Part shown: positions 31,431 to 40,029 of the stretch, in pieces
Position numbering within the stretch: position 1 is the first letter of the stretch
Layout of the letters: each line of letters opens with the position of its first letter
Source: Woodsholea maritima DSM 17123
Lineage (GTDB): Bacteria > Pseudomonadota > Alphaproteobacteria > Caulobacterales > Maricaulaceae
Assembly (NCBI RefSeq): GCF_000382325.1
Contig: NZ_KB908056.1
Location: forward strand, 873,148 to 937,147
Direction of reading: 5' to 3'
DNA length: 64,000 nucleotides
The notes under the pieces: model-generated
The model's input: only the letters and a program-made list of their open reading frames with translations
Told to the model about the DNA's origin: nothing
Databases searched by the model: none
Program-made: the position numbers and the translations under genes

Positions 31431-33299
31431 TTAGCGCTGGCACAAGCGTTTAAGCGTTAAGATCAGGTCATCTTCCTCGACGGGCTTGGTCAGGAAGGCA
31501 TTCATGCCCGCTTCTAAGCATAACAGGCGATCAGCCTCGGTTGCGTTCGCGGTTAGCGCGATCAGCGGCATGGCCGCACGCCCATCGCCCAGATCACGGA
31601 TCGCGCGCGCGGTGTCTGGCCCATCCAGCTCCGGCATGCGCATATCCAACAGCGCCGCATCATAAAGCCCCGGAGCCAGACGATTAAGCGCGCTACGCCC
31701 GTTGGATACGCGCTCGGCTTCAGCGCCCAGGCGGCGCAACACCGTTTCAATGATCAGGCCATTGACCGCATCGTCTTCGGCAAGCAACAGGCGCAAGCCC
31801 TTCAAGGGCTTTTCATCCTTTTTGACTGTCGCCTTTTTAGGGTTCAGCTCATCCGTGTTCGCACTGATATGCGCACCAAGCGAGGACAGGCGCACCGGGG
31901 CGACCAGCCAACCATCCACACCCTTGGGCCTGCGATGACCCATATAATGGACCTTGGTCTGCGGTGTGGCCAGCACCATGACCCTTTTGGCTTTGGGTTG
32001 ATGAAGATGAACGATCTGATCTTCATCAAGGATCAAGCTGGAGACCGGCTCAAGCGGGAGGTCACTAAACTGGGTTGCTTCAATGACATCCGCGCCCAGC
32101 GCCAGGCATTGGCGGGACAAGGCTTCGCGCTGGATATGACAGCCCACCGCCAGGGCAATGGTCTGCCCGTAGAGGCTTTGGGGGCCTGGGCTTTTATCCA
32201 AAATCACCGGCGGAAAGCGCACCCAGAAATGGGCACCATGGCCGGGCTCGCTTTCGACGCCCACTTCGCCGCCCATGGCTTCGGCGAGACGCTTGACCAT
32301 GGCGAGCCCCAGGCCCGCACCCGGCTGGGCCGTGCGCTCGGCGGCACCGCGCTCAAAATGCTGAAACAGATGCGTGCGATCGACCGCATTGATCCCCGGA
32401 CCGGTATCACGCACCGAGATCCGCACTTGATGATCGGGATCCAGCTCACTGGTGATCAACACCCCGCCGGTTTTGGTGAATTTCACCGCATTCCCGACCA
32501 GATTAAACAGAATTTGGCGCAGACGTGCAGGATCGGCTTCAATCGTTGTGGGCAGATTGTGCTCACACACATGGGCCAGAACGAGATTTTTCTCTGCCGC
32601 TTTAGAGGCCATCAGCTCACTGACCTCTTCGATCAGTGCGCGTAAATCCACCGGCTCAGCGCGCAAGGTGAGCTTACCCGCCTCAATCCGCGATAGATCC
32701 AAGATGTCGTCCACCAGGGCCAGGGCGTGGCTGGCGCTCGATTTCAACGCCTCCACATAGGCGCGCTGATCGGGACGTAAATGCGTATCTTCCAACAGGC
32801 GCGCAGCCCCCAAAGTGCCTGATAGGGGCGTGCGCAATTCATGGGTAATCGCGGCGAAGAAAATATTCTTACCCTTGGCCGCTTCACGTTCCTGGGCTTC
32901 GGCGCGTCGGCGCTCCGTCACATCACGGCCCACGGCCAGCGAGCCGCCTTCCACCAGCGGATATTCCACCCACTCAACCCATAAATCACCCTTTTGCGTG
33001 CGCATGCCGGCTTCATAGCGCCGCGGGCCGCCCTCTTCCTTGATGGCGGGGGCCACTGCAAACCAGCGCCCGATCCAATCTTCGCGCGTACCGCCAAAGG
33101 TCTGGGTAAAGGCCTGATTCACCTCGGTCAGGCGGTTATCTTCATCGCGCGCCAGGACCAGCTCGCCCATCTGATCCAGCACCAGGCGCGCAATGGCGCT
33201 GCCCGAGCCATGATCAGGCGTCTGCTTGGAGGCGCTCAAAGCAGCATCTTCCTCAGAAGAGGGATCAAAATCTGGATGTGGTCGTAATTGGCCCGCCAT
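31431..33299 (-). CDS. Hybrid sensor histidine kinase (PAS-HisKA-HATPase-REC)
   Basis: A 622-residue cytoplasmic kinase with no membrane segment. A PAS domain spans ~38-130 ([20 protein letters not shown]), the phosphoaccepting H153 is in [15 protein letters not shown], and the HATPase_c domain has the N-box ([11 protein letters not shown]) and GTG/G-box ([18 protein letters not shown]). After a ~120-residue divergent linker, which may be a degenerate receiver, a C-terminal receiver has D552 in [11 protein letters not shown]. The partner is unknown; phosphate probably passes to an Hpt protein elsewhere. The signal sensed is not evident. Confidence 0.92.
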   Translation of the reverse strand: MAGQLRPHPDFDPSSEEDAALSASKQTPDHGSGSAIARLVLDQMGELVLARDEDNRLTEVNQAFTQTFGGTREDWIGRWFAVAPAIKEEGGPRRYEAGMRTQKGDLWVEWVEYPLVEGGSLAVGRDVTERRRAEAQEREAAKGKNIFFAAITHELRTPLSGTLGAARLLEDTHLRPDQRAYVEALKSSASHALALVDDILDLSRIEAGKLTLRAEPVDLRALIEEVSELMASKAAEKNLVLAHVCEHNLPTTIEADPARLRQILFNLVGNAVKFTKTGGVLITSELDPDHQVRISVRDTGPGINAVDRTHLFQHFERGAAERTAQPGAGLGLAMVKRLAEAMGGEVGVESEPGHGAHFWVRFPPVILDKSPGPQSLYGQTIALAVGCHIQREALSRQCLALGADVIEATQFSDLPLEPVSSLILDEDQIVHLHQPKAKRVMVLATPQTKVHYMGHRRPKGVDGWLVAPVRLSSLGAHISANTDELNPKKATVKKDEKPLKGLRLLLAEDDAVNGLIIETVLRRLGAEAERVSNGRSALNRLAPGLYDAALLDMRMPELDGPDTARAIRDLGDGRAAMPLIALTANATEADRLLCLEAGMNAFLTKPVEEDDLILTLKRLCQR

Positions 33300-33415
33300 A
33301 AAACGAGCCTACGCCAACAGCGTTAAAGAAATCTCGATAATGGATCGCGGGCATTCTACTTTTTCAGGCCGCCAACGCCTATATTCCATAAAATCATCCA
33401 TAAGGGGAGCGTGAA

Positions 33416-33817
33416 ATGACCTTAGATATCTGGATTCTCGTCGGCCTGTGTTTCTGGGCCCTGTTTCATATTCTCTGGGCCGGGGCAGTGTTCACCCGCA
33501 CCGTCGGGATTGGCTATAATGTTGGGCCGCGCGATGAAAATCATCCGCGCACCGGGCTCGCCGGACGGCTATATCGCGCTCAGATCAATTTCTTTGAGAC
33601 CTTTCCCTTGATGGCCTTTTTAGTGCTGGCCTGTAGTCTTTCCGGCACAAATGGCACGCTCAGCCTCATCGGTACCGCGCTCTATGCGCTTGGTCGAATT
33701 CTCTATGTCTTTGTGTATGCAGCGGGCATTCCTTATGTGCGCTCTTTCATCTGGATGGGTGCAACTTTCGGCCTGGTGTTGGTGAGCGCTCAAATGGTGA
33801 TCACTCAGCTCGGCTAG
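33416..33817 (+). CDS. MAPEG-family membrane protein
   Basis: A 133-residue protein with four hydrophobic segments, matching the MAPEG fold (membrane-associated proteins in eicosanoid and glutathione metabolism). The segment NHPRTGLAGRLYRAQINFFETFPLM, given here by position (about 42-66), holds the conserved Arg, Asn and Glu of helix 2. Bacterial members often have unknown or glutathione-related activity. AGGGGAGCGTGAA precedes the ATG. It diverges from the histidine kinase. Confidence 0.85.
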   Translation: MTLDIWILVGLCFWALFHILWAGAVFTRTVGIGYNVGPRDENHPRTGLAGRLYRAQINFFETFPLMAFLVLACSLSGTNGTLSLIGTALYALGRILYVFVYAAGIPYVRSFIWMGATFGLVLVSAQMVITQLG

Positions 33818-33904
33818 GGCTCACATTTCCTTGAACCCCAAAATTTTCCCCTTGTTGCTGGCGTAAACCCTGACACACTGAAGAACAATAATGGGGAGAG
33901 CGAT

Positions 33905-35299
33905 ATGCAGCCATCACACTGGGCCCAAATGGGCCTCAGCCTAAGCTTAGGTCTAGGTCTGGGTCTGAGCCTCAGCGCCAGCACACTGGGCCAAAGCCCC
34001 TCCACTGAAGTTGAGCGGATTTACGCCATTCGCGATGCGGTATCGCCCGATCGCATTGAAAGCGATATCCGCACCCTGGTGGGCTTTGGCACGCGCCATA
34101 CCTTATCAGATACTACATCTGATACACGCGGGATCGGCGCGGCGCGGCGCTGGATCTATGAAGAATTTCAACGCATTTCTGCCGATTGCGGGGACTGTCT
34201 GGACGTGATGTATGTCAGCGATACCATCTCTGGCGAAACCCGCATTCCTGATCCCGTCGAAGTCGTCTCAGTCATCGCCATTCAACGCGGAACGCTGGAC
34301 CCTGATCGCTATGTGATCATGAGCGGCGATATTGATAGCCGGGTCAGCGATGTTATGAACGCCACTTCGGATTCGCCCGGGGCCAATGATAATGCCAGCG
34401 GCGTTGCCGGCACGTTAGAAGCCGCGCGCGTGCTCAGCCAGCATCAATTCGCCGGCAGCATCGTCTATGCCGCCCTTTCCGGCGAAGAACAGGGCCTCTT
34501 CGGCGGTAAAATCCTCGCTGACTACGCCCTAGACAACAATTGGCGGGTCAAGGCCGTCCTCAATAACGATATGATCGGTAATATCGAAGGCATTGACGGG
34601 GTGATTGAAAATTCCACCATCCGTGTTTTCTCCGAAGGGACCCGGCCCACCGAAACCCCTGAAGAGGCCCGCCTTCGCCGTTTTACCGGAGGTGAAGTGG
34701 ATTCGCCCTCGCGCAATCTTGCCCGCTTTATTGACCGAACGGCGGATCAATATTTTCCCAATCTGGATGTGATGATGGTCTATCGCCTGGACCGCTTTCG
34801 GCGCGGCGGTCATCACCGGCCCTTCAATGATGTCGGCATGCCGGGCGTGCGTCTGATGGAAACCCACGAGCATTATGATCGTCAGCATCAGGATTTACGT
34901 ACCGAGGCGGGCCGTCCCTATGGCGATGTCATTGAGGGCGTCAATTTCGCCTATGCGGCCAAGGCCACTGCGTTGAACGCGGCAAGTCTTGCCCTGATGG
35001 CCGGGGCCCCGCCTTTCCCCGCTGGGGTTGAGATTGAAGGCGCAGTCAGCCCGGATACGACTTTACGCTGGACCCGGCCTGAGGGGCGTTCCGCCGACAA
35101 TCTCGCCGGATATCGCCTCTATTGGCGCCTCACCGATGCGCCGCAATGGACAAACAGCCGCTGGGTCGGGAATGTCAGCGAATACACCCTGGAAAATGTC
35201 GTCATCGACAATTACTTCTTCGGGGTCGCCGCCGTTGCCCAGGATGGATCTGAAACCCCTGTGGTCTTCCCCGGTCCCGCCGGATCCTTCGGCGAATAA
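33905..35299 (+). CDS. Secreted M28-family metallopeptidase with C-terminal fibronectin-III-like domain
   Basis: A 464-residue exported peptidase. The N-terminus has an unusual signal sequence of alternating Leu, Gly and Ser (about residues 9-25). The M28 zinc site is seen as GDIDS (D142, D144), GANDNASGV (D162), SGEEQG (E194, E195) and a later ETHEHYD. In most M28 enzymes the first ligand is a His (GxHxD-type); here an Asp is at that place. Residues ~365-455 form a fibronectin-III-like domain (TLRWTRPEGRSADNLAGYRL). Probably an aminopeptidase of the periplasm or outside; substrate unknown. Confidence 0.88.
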   Translation: MQPSHWAQMGLSLSLGLGLGLSLSASTLGQSPSTEVERIYAIRDAVSPDRIESDIRTLVGFGTRHTLSDTTSDTRGIGAARRWIYEEFQRISADCGDCLDVMYVSDTISGETRIPDPVEVVSVIAIQRGTLDPDRYVIMSGDIDSRVSDVMNATSDSPGANDNASGVAGTLEAARVLSQHQFAGSIVYAALSGEEQGLFGGKILADYALDNNWRVKAVLNNDMIGNIEGIDGVIENSTIRVFSEGTRPTETPEEARLRRFTGGEVDSPSRNLARFIDRTADQYFPNLDVMMVYRLDRFRRGGHHRPFNDVGMPGVRLMETHEHYDRQHQDLRTEAGRPYGDVIEGVNFAYAAKATALNAASLALMAGAPPFPAGVEIEGAVSPDTTLRWTRPEGRSADNLAGYRLYWRLTDAPQWTNSRWVGNVSEYTLENVVIDNYFFGVAAVAQDGSETPVVFPGPAGSFGE

Positions 35300-35301
35300 G
35301 T

Positions 35302-36831
35302 CTAACCCACAAAACCAAGCGGGCGGGCAATGGCCTGCCCCTTGGCTTTGGCGCGCCGGTTCGACAGTGCTTCAGCGATATGGATCCGGCGCACGCTTTC
35401 GCCCCCCTCCAGATCGGCCAATGTTCGCGCCACACGCAGCACCCGGTGATAGCCGCGCGCACTTAAGCCCATATGCTGGGCGGCCTGGTTGAGAAGCTGC
35501 GCCCCCGCCTCATCAGGGCGCGCATAACGATCAAGAAGATCACCTGAAAGCTGCGCATTCAAACAACCGCGCTCATCCTGTATCGCACGGGCTGCGAGCA
35601 CACGCGCCGCCACCTCGGCCGTGCCTTCCGCGCTGGGCGGAAGGGCCAAATCCGCCGCTGTCACGGGGGGGATATCAAGCTGTAAATCAATCCGGTCCAT
35701 CAAAGGCCCCGATACACGCGCCTGATAAGTCTCGGCACATTTGGCCCCGCGTGCGCACGCCTCGCCATTTTCACCAGCCCACCCACACCGACAAGGGTTC
35801 ATCGCCGCGATGAGCTGAAACCGTGCCGGATAGCTGAACCGGCCATTGGCGCGCGCAATGACGGCCTGTCCGCTCTCTAAAGGTTGGCGCAGGGAATCAA
35901 GGACTTGCGGATGAAACTCCGGCAATTCATCCAAGAATAACACACCATTATGGGCAAGGGACACCTCACCGGGGCGTATCCGATTCCCCCCACCGACCAA
36001 AGCCGCCATCGAGGCAGAATGGTGCGGGGCACGAAACGGGCGTTGGCGGGTGAGACGGCCCTGATCTAATAATCCGGCTACGGATTGAATGGTCGAGACG
36101 TCCAGTAATTCCTGTGCGGATAAAGGCGGCAAAATCCCCGGCAAACGTTCAGCCAACATAGATTTTCCAGCCCCGGGAGGGCCGACGAAAAGCAGATTAT
36201 GCCCGCCTGCCGCCGCGATTTCCAAGGCCCGCTTAGCGGTTTCCTGACCGCGCACATCGCGTAAATCTTTATAGACTGCACCTTCAATCATATCGCCAGG
36301 TACGGGCCGGGTCAGAACCTGACGGCCCTTGAAGTGATTGACCAATTGAATGAGCGAGGCGGGGGCCAACAGCCCGACATCCCCGCCAGCCCAGGCCGCC
36401 TCTGCCCCGCCTTTGGCCCCACAGATAAACCCATAGCCTTGGCCATGAGCCAGCATCGCCCCAGGCAATAATCCGGGTACGGGCGCGATTGACCCGTCAA
36501 GCCCCAACTCCCCCATCGCCAGCCATTCCTGCGCCGCTTCAGGGGGGAGAACCCCCATCGCCGCCATTAAACCGATCGCGATGGGAAGGTCGTAATGGCT
36601 GCCTTCTTTAGGCCGATCAGCGGGGGCAAGATTGATGATCACCCGCTTACTGGGGATGGCCAGTCCAATGGCGGCAAAAGCGGCGCGCACCCGTTCACGG
36701 CTTTCACCTACGGCCTTGTCAGCGAGGCCAACAATGATGAAGGCGGGCGTGCCCCCGGTCAGCTGGACCTGGACTTGAACGGGATGGGCCTGCGCCCCTT
36801 CAAAAGATGCCGTATAGGTGCATGCACTCAT
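35302..36831 (-). CDS. comM: YifB/ComM-family Mg-chelatase-like AAA+ ATPase
   Basis: A 509-residue AAA+ protein. In naturally competent bacteria ComM is a helicase promoting branch migration during DNA integration. It has the N-terminal ChlI-like domain, Walker A VGPPGAGKSMLAE (near 215-227), Walker B GVLFLDELPEF, the CRCGWAG Cys pair and the C-terminal Mg_chelatase_C domain ending LADLEGGESVRRIHIAEALSNR (by position ~475-496). Its promoter carries a LexA box over the -10 element, so SOS induction is expected. It ends two bases from the convergent M28 peptidase. Confidence 0.95.
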   Translation of the reverse strand: MSACTYTASFEGAQAHPVQVQVQLTGGTPAFIIVGLADKAVGESRERVRAAFAAIGLAIPSKRVIINLAPADRPKEGSHYDLPIAIGLMAAMGVLPPEAAQEWLAMGELGLDGSIAPVPGLLPGAMLAHGQGYGFICGAKGGAEAAWAGGDVGLLAPASLIQLVNHFKGRQVLTRPVPGDMIEGAVYKDLRDVRGQETAKRALEIAAAGGHNLLFVGPPGAGKSMLAERLPGILPPLSAQELLDVSTIQSVAGLLDQGRLTRQRPFRAPHHSASMAALVGGGNRIRPGEVSLAHNGVLFLDELPEFHPQVLDSLRQPLESGQAVIARANGRFSYPARFQLIAAMNPCRCGWAGENGEACARGAKCAETYQARVSGPLMDRIDLQLDIPPVTAADLALPPSAEGTAEVAARVLAARAIQDERGCLNAQLSGDLLDRYARPDEAGAQLLNQAAQHMGLSARGYHRVLRVARTLADLEGGESVRRIHIAEALSNRRAKAKGQAIARPLGFVG

Positions 36832-36847
36832 CTCGCCCCCTCAAAAT

Positions 36848-36872
36848 GAATCGACTCATCGAATCCAGATTC
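36848..36872. promoter_or_regulatory. Cluster of four GANTC (CcrM-type) sites in the comM leader
   Basis: GAATC (36848-36852), GACTC (36853-36857), GAATC (36861-36865) and GATTC (36868-36872) fall within 25 bases. GANTC is the target of the cell-cycle methyltransferase CcrM in alphaproteobacteria. The cluster lies 17-41 bases upstream of the comM start codon, downstream of the predicted transcript start. The sites are seen directly; a methylation-linked role is inferred. Confidence 0.6.
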
Positions 36873-36932
36873 ACCTTAACTATGTTCACGACCTTTTCCA
36901 CACGCCCTATTTGGAACGTCCGATCAAATCAA

Positions 36933-36967
36933 GAACATAGATAGAACGTGCAACAGGCGTATGTCAA
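36933..36967 (-). promoter_or_regulatory. SOS promoter of comM: LexA box over the -10 element
   Basis: On the minus strand a consensus -35 TTGACA (36962-36967), a 17-base spacer and CTATCT (36939-36944) form the promoter. The alphaproteobacterial LexA box GTTC-TATCTAT-GTTC (36933-36947) covers the -10. This is the layout of a LexA-repressed promoter. As I recall, comM has been listed among LexA-controlled genes in alphaproteobacteria. Confidence 0.82.
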
Positions 36968-36991
36968 CACCTGTGAGGGGAAAAAGAGATA

Positions 36992-37000
36992 TGTGGATAA
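36992..37000 (-). promoter_or_regulatory. Perfect DnaA box upstream of comM
   Basis: TTATCCACA on the minus strand is an exact DnaA box. Two one-mismatch relatives lie close by: TTAACCACA (37011-37019, within the end of gshB) and TTTTCCACA on the plus strand (36894-36902). The box lies 25 bases upstream of the comM -35. Confidence 0.45.
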
Positions 37001-37002
37001 AT

Positions 37003-37944
37003 CTAGAGTTTGTGGTTAACACAATCCCAGAAAATCTGCGCGGTATCGACACCGGAGAAGCGTTTAAGCTCCTGCACGCCCGTCGGCGAGGTCGAATTGA
37101 TTTCGGTCAGCTTATCGCCGATCACATCAATGCCGACAAGCACCAATCCACGTTTTTTCAGCTCTGGACCAATCGCCGCGCAAATGGCCTTATCAGAAGG
37201 GGTGAGGTCACTGACCTCGGCCACGCCGCCGACATGCATGTTCGAGCGGGTTTCGCCCTTTTGCGGCACACGGTTGATCGCGCCCACTGGTTCGCCATCA
37301 ATCAAGATGATGCGCTTATCCCCGGCGCTGACGGCGGGTAAAAAGGCTTGGGCGATAATCGGCTCGCGATTGCGTTCTTGGAACATCTCAACCAGAGCGT
37401 TGAAATTGCTATCGCCCTCTTTCAGGCGAAACACCCCGGCCCCGCCATTACCGTAAAGCGGCTTAAGGATAATATCCTTATACTGATCACGGAAAGCTTT
37501 CAGATCTTCCGCTGAGCGCGCAATCATGGTCGGGGGAATAATCTCAGGGAAGAGCAGCGGCAGAAGTTTTTCCGGTGAAGAGCGCACCCATTCAGGGTCA
37601 TTGAGCACCAAGGTCTGACCCTTTAGAAGCTCCAAAATATGCGCCGCCGTCAGATAGGCCATGTCAAAGGGCGGATCCTGGCGCATCAGGACAACATCCA
37701 CATCCGTCGCGAGATCCAGCTCCACGCGCTCGCCCACAATCGCAGGCTCGCCCTCAACGCGCTGCACCGTGACCGATTGCGCGCGGGCCATCACTCGGCC
37801 TTCACGCCAGCTTAGATGGTGGGGCTGATAAGTCCAAAGCGTATAGCCACGCGCCTGAGCCGCCTCCATCAGTGCGAAGGTCGTATCGCCATGAATATTC
37901 ACCTGTTCAACGGGGTCCATCTGGACGGCGATACGAAGGCTCAT
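37003..37944 (-). CDS. gshB: Glutathione synthetase
   Basis: ATP-grasp ligase joining glycine to gamma-glutamylcysteine. The 313 residues show the N-terminal MDPVEQVNIHGDTTFALMEAA (by position 9-29), the VLMRQDPPFDMAYLTA block near 85-100, the ATP-grasp loop LKPLYGNGGAGVFRL and the C-terminal LVGIDVIGDKLTEINSTSP. All are family hallmarks. It lies between a BON lipoprotein and comM; the rsmI-yraN-(BON)-gshB order is usual in alphaproteobacteria. The stop is 171 bases from comM. Confidence 0.97.
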   Translation of the reverse strand: MSLRIAVQMDPVEQVNIHGDTTFALMEAAQARGYTLWTYQPHHLSWREGRVMARAQSVTVQRVEGEPAIVGERVELDLATDVDVVLMRQDPPFDMAYLTAAHILELLKGQTLVLNDPEWVRSSPEKLLPLLFPEIIPPTMIARSAEDLKAFRDQYKDIILKPLYGNGGAGVFRLKEGDSNFNALVEMFQERNREPIIAQAFLPAVSAGDKRIILIDGEPVGAINRVPQKGETRSNMHVGGVAEVSDLTPSDKAICAAIGPELKKRGLVLVGIDVIGDKLTEINSTSPTGVQELKRFSGVDTAQIFWDCVNHKL

Positions 37945-37985
37945 GGATCAATCCTTTTTAGTCGCGTAGAAAGTCTGCGCGTGAA

Positions 37986-38585
37986 TTAGATGGGATTACA
38001 CATTTCGGCGCGGCGTGCCCCGCGTAAGGGGGTTTGATCGCTTTCATCACCCGCACGCACATACACCACAACCCGCTCTACCCCATCGACGAGGGAGGCA
38101 TGTTGCGCCGCGCGTTCGCGTTCATCCGCGGTGCGGGCATAGCCCAACAGATAGACGACGCCATTACGGGTTTCGACATTATAATTGACGCTGCGTACCG
38201 CGCTATCGGCGAGCAAGCTGGCACGCACACGCTGGCTAAGCCAGGCATCGCGCGCGCGGTCACCCACGGCGCTGGCCCCTTCGCCGACGGTGATTTCATT
38301 GGCGACCTGACGCACTGAGGGCGCACTCCAGGCCAGGCATTCAGCATAAATGCGCGCGCTGGTTTCACTGACCTGACCGGTTAGCAGCGCCACACCTTCG
38401 GTGACCTCGACATCAACCCCGCTCAGCGCATGCTCTTCAGAGCGCAGCATGGAGGATTTAATGCTAATCGAAGCGTTCTGGTCATCAAGCTCTCGTCCGA
38501 CCGAGCGACCCGGCTGCACCGAGGCGCAGGCGCTCAAACTCAAACCCAGTAAGGCCAGAACTAACAGGCGGTGAACGATTTTCAT
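37986..38585 (-). CDS. BON-domain outer-membrane-type lipoprotein
   Basis: A 199-residue lipoprotein with lipobox LSLSAC (C20) and two BON domains (about 45-110 and 115-190), as in DolP/OsmY-type proteins that bind phospholipid and protect envelope integrity. ALLTGQVSETSARIYAE and VVYLLGYARTADERERA, by position near 65-81 and 148-164, are the BON signatures. It lies 57 bases before the end of yraN and upstream of gshB. The place next to yraN and lppC resembles dolP (yraP) in E. coli, supporting a DolP-like role. Confidence 0.88.
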   Translation of the reverse strand: MKIVHRLLVLALLGLSLSACASVQPGRSVGRELDDQNASISIKSSMLRSEEHALSGVDVEVTEGVALLTGQVSETSARIYAECLAWSAPSVRQVANEITVGEGASAVGDRARDAWLSQRVRASLLADSAVRSVNYNVETRNGVVYLLGYARTADERERAAQHASLVDGVERVVVYVRAGDESDQTPLRGARRAEMCNPI

Positions 38586-38642
38586 GACCCTTATGTCTCC
38601 GATTGAGGCACATCAATGATGTGGGCAATTTGCCCGCAAAAA

Positions 38643-39032
38643 CTAGATGAGATCTGTATTAAACGCATGATCGCCCTCAAACGCTGCACGCCAATGACAG
38701 ATCCATAGGCCCTGCACCACACCGCACACATCAAAACGCATCAGCTGATCTGTGCCATATCCACGCCGGGCGCGCCACTGGGCCGCCGCGCGGATCAAGC
38801 GATTTTGATAAGAGGGGTGAAACCGCGTGAGGATTTGAGCGCGCGAGCGCCCGGCTTTCACCTCGATAAAGCACAGCCATGGACCCTTTTTGGCCACCAA
38901 ATCCAACTCGCACGCGGGCAGACGCACGCGTCGATCTAAAATCTGATAGCCTTTTAGGGTTAAATAGACACTGACCCAAAGCTCCGCCCAGCGCCCTAAT
39001 GCCTCCGCCCAGATCCGCTTGGCCCGCGCCAT
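38643..39032 (-). CDS. yraN: YraN-like UPF0102 endonuclease-fold protein
   Basis: A 129-residue protein with the UPF0102 nuclease-fold core: ELDLVAKKGPWLCFIEVKAG (about 43-62) contains the E-x-D ... E-V-K motif of restriction-endonuclease-like folds. The function in cells is not established; a Holliday-junction-resolvase relation has been suggested from structure. It starts one base from the rsmI stop, the standard arrangement. Confidence 0.92.
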   Translation of the reverse strand: MARAKRIWAEALGRWAELWVSVYLTLKGYQILDRRVRLPACELDLVAKKGPWLCFIEVKAGRSRAQILTRFHPSYQNRLIRAAAQWRARRGYGTDQLMRFDVCGVVQGLWICHWRAAFEGDHAFNTDLI

Positions 39033-39033
39033 A

Positions 39034-40029
39034 TCAGGCCTTTAGCTCCAAGGCCCGCTGATAGAGATCGCGCTTTTTAAGACCTGACAGCTTGGCGACT
39101 TGGGCCGCAGCCCCGGACGGGCCTTGATCGCGCAGAGCGTCAAGGAGGGCCGCATCTATGCGGGCACTATCCCAGTCCTGCTCGCCCTCTATAGGGGGAG
39201 CGACCAAGAGCACAATCTCCCCCTTGGGATTACCTTCAGCCTCATAATGATCGGCAAGCTCAGGTAATGTGCCCCGGCGCGCTTCTTCATAAAGCTTGGT
39301 GAGTTCACGCGCGATTACGCCCTGGCGCGCACCAAAGACACTGGCCGCATCGCCAAGGCTGGCTTTTAGACGCTGCGGGGCTTCATACAGGATCAAAGTC
39401 GCATCAATGCCTTTTAGATCCTCAAACCAGCGCAATCGCTGTTGATGCTTATTCGGGGGAAAGCCCGCAAACATAAAGCGATCGGAGGGAAGGCCCGAGA
39501 TACATAATCCGGCCAAAGCCGCGCTCGCCCCGGGCAAGGGACTGACCATCAAACCTTCCTCAATCACCGCGCGCGCCAGCTTAAATCCCGGATCAGAGAC
39601 CAGCGGCGTTCCCGCATCGGTGACCAGCACCAATCGCTCGCCCCCCTTAATGGCGGCCAACAGGCTGGGGCGTAGACTTTCGGCATTATGCTCATGATAG
39701 GCTTGCAGATGGGCCTTAATGCCATACGCGTCCAAAAGCCGCCGAGTTTGGCGCGTATCCTCAGCCAGGATGCGGTCCGCATTCGCCAAAGCATCCAAAA
39801 CCCGCAAAGTAATATCGCGTAAATTGCCGATCGGGGTCGCCGCGAGATAGAGGCCCGGGTCGAAACGTTGGACTTTTCGTGTCAAATCGCGCCACGTGGC
39901 GTCAGCCAAGGCTTGCCCCGGCTCGCTTAGACGGCTAGCTTCGCGCTCATCACATTCAGGTTCCGCTGGGGATAGATCTGGATGGGGCTCTTGAGAAGGG
40001 CGCTCTGGGGAGGAGTTTGAAATGGTCAT
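39034..40029 (-). CDS. rsmI: 16S rRNA (cytidine1402-2'-O)-methyltransferase
   Basis: SAM-dependent methyltransferase acting on C1402 of 16S rRNA. The core begins at LYLAATPIGNLRDITLRVL and continues with LAEDTRQTRRLLDAYGI, the SLLAAIKGGERLVLVTDAGTP region and LPGASAALAGLCISGLPSD. From the ATG at 40029 the protein has 331 residues with a ~65-residue acidic, disordered N-terminal extension not usual for the family. The true start may lie further in. The chosen start overlaps the start of the divergent lppC by eight bases. Confidence 0.93.
   Translation of the reverse strand: MTISNSSPERPSQEPHPDLSPAEPECDEREASRLSEPGQALADATWRDLTRKVQRFDPGLYLAATPIGNLRDITLRVLDALANADRILAEDTRQTRRLLDAYGIKAHLQAYHEHNAESLRPSLLAAIKGGERLVLVTDAGTPLVSDPGFKLARAVIEEGLMVSPLPGASAALAGLCISGLPSDRFMFAGFPPNKHQQRLRWFEDLKGIDATLILYEAPQRLKASLGDAASVFGARQGVIARELTKLYEEARRGTLPELADHYEAEGNPKGEIVLLVAPPIEGEQDWDSARIDAALLDALRDQGPSGAAAQVAKLSGLKKRDLYQRALELKA

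Noticed and set aside
36832-37020. Chromosomal replication origin in the gshB-comM gap
   Set aside because: DnaA boxes and GANTC sites are present, but the gap is only about 170 bases, lacks an obvious AT-rich unwinding region and is fully accounted for by a comM promoter and leader.
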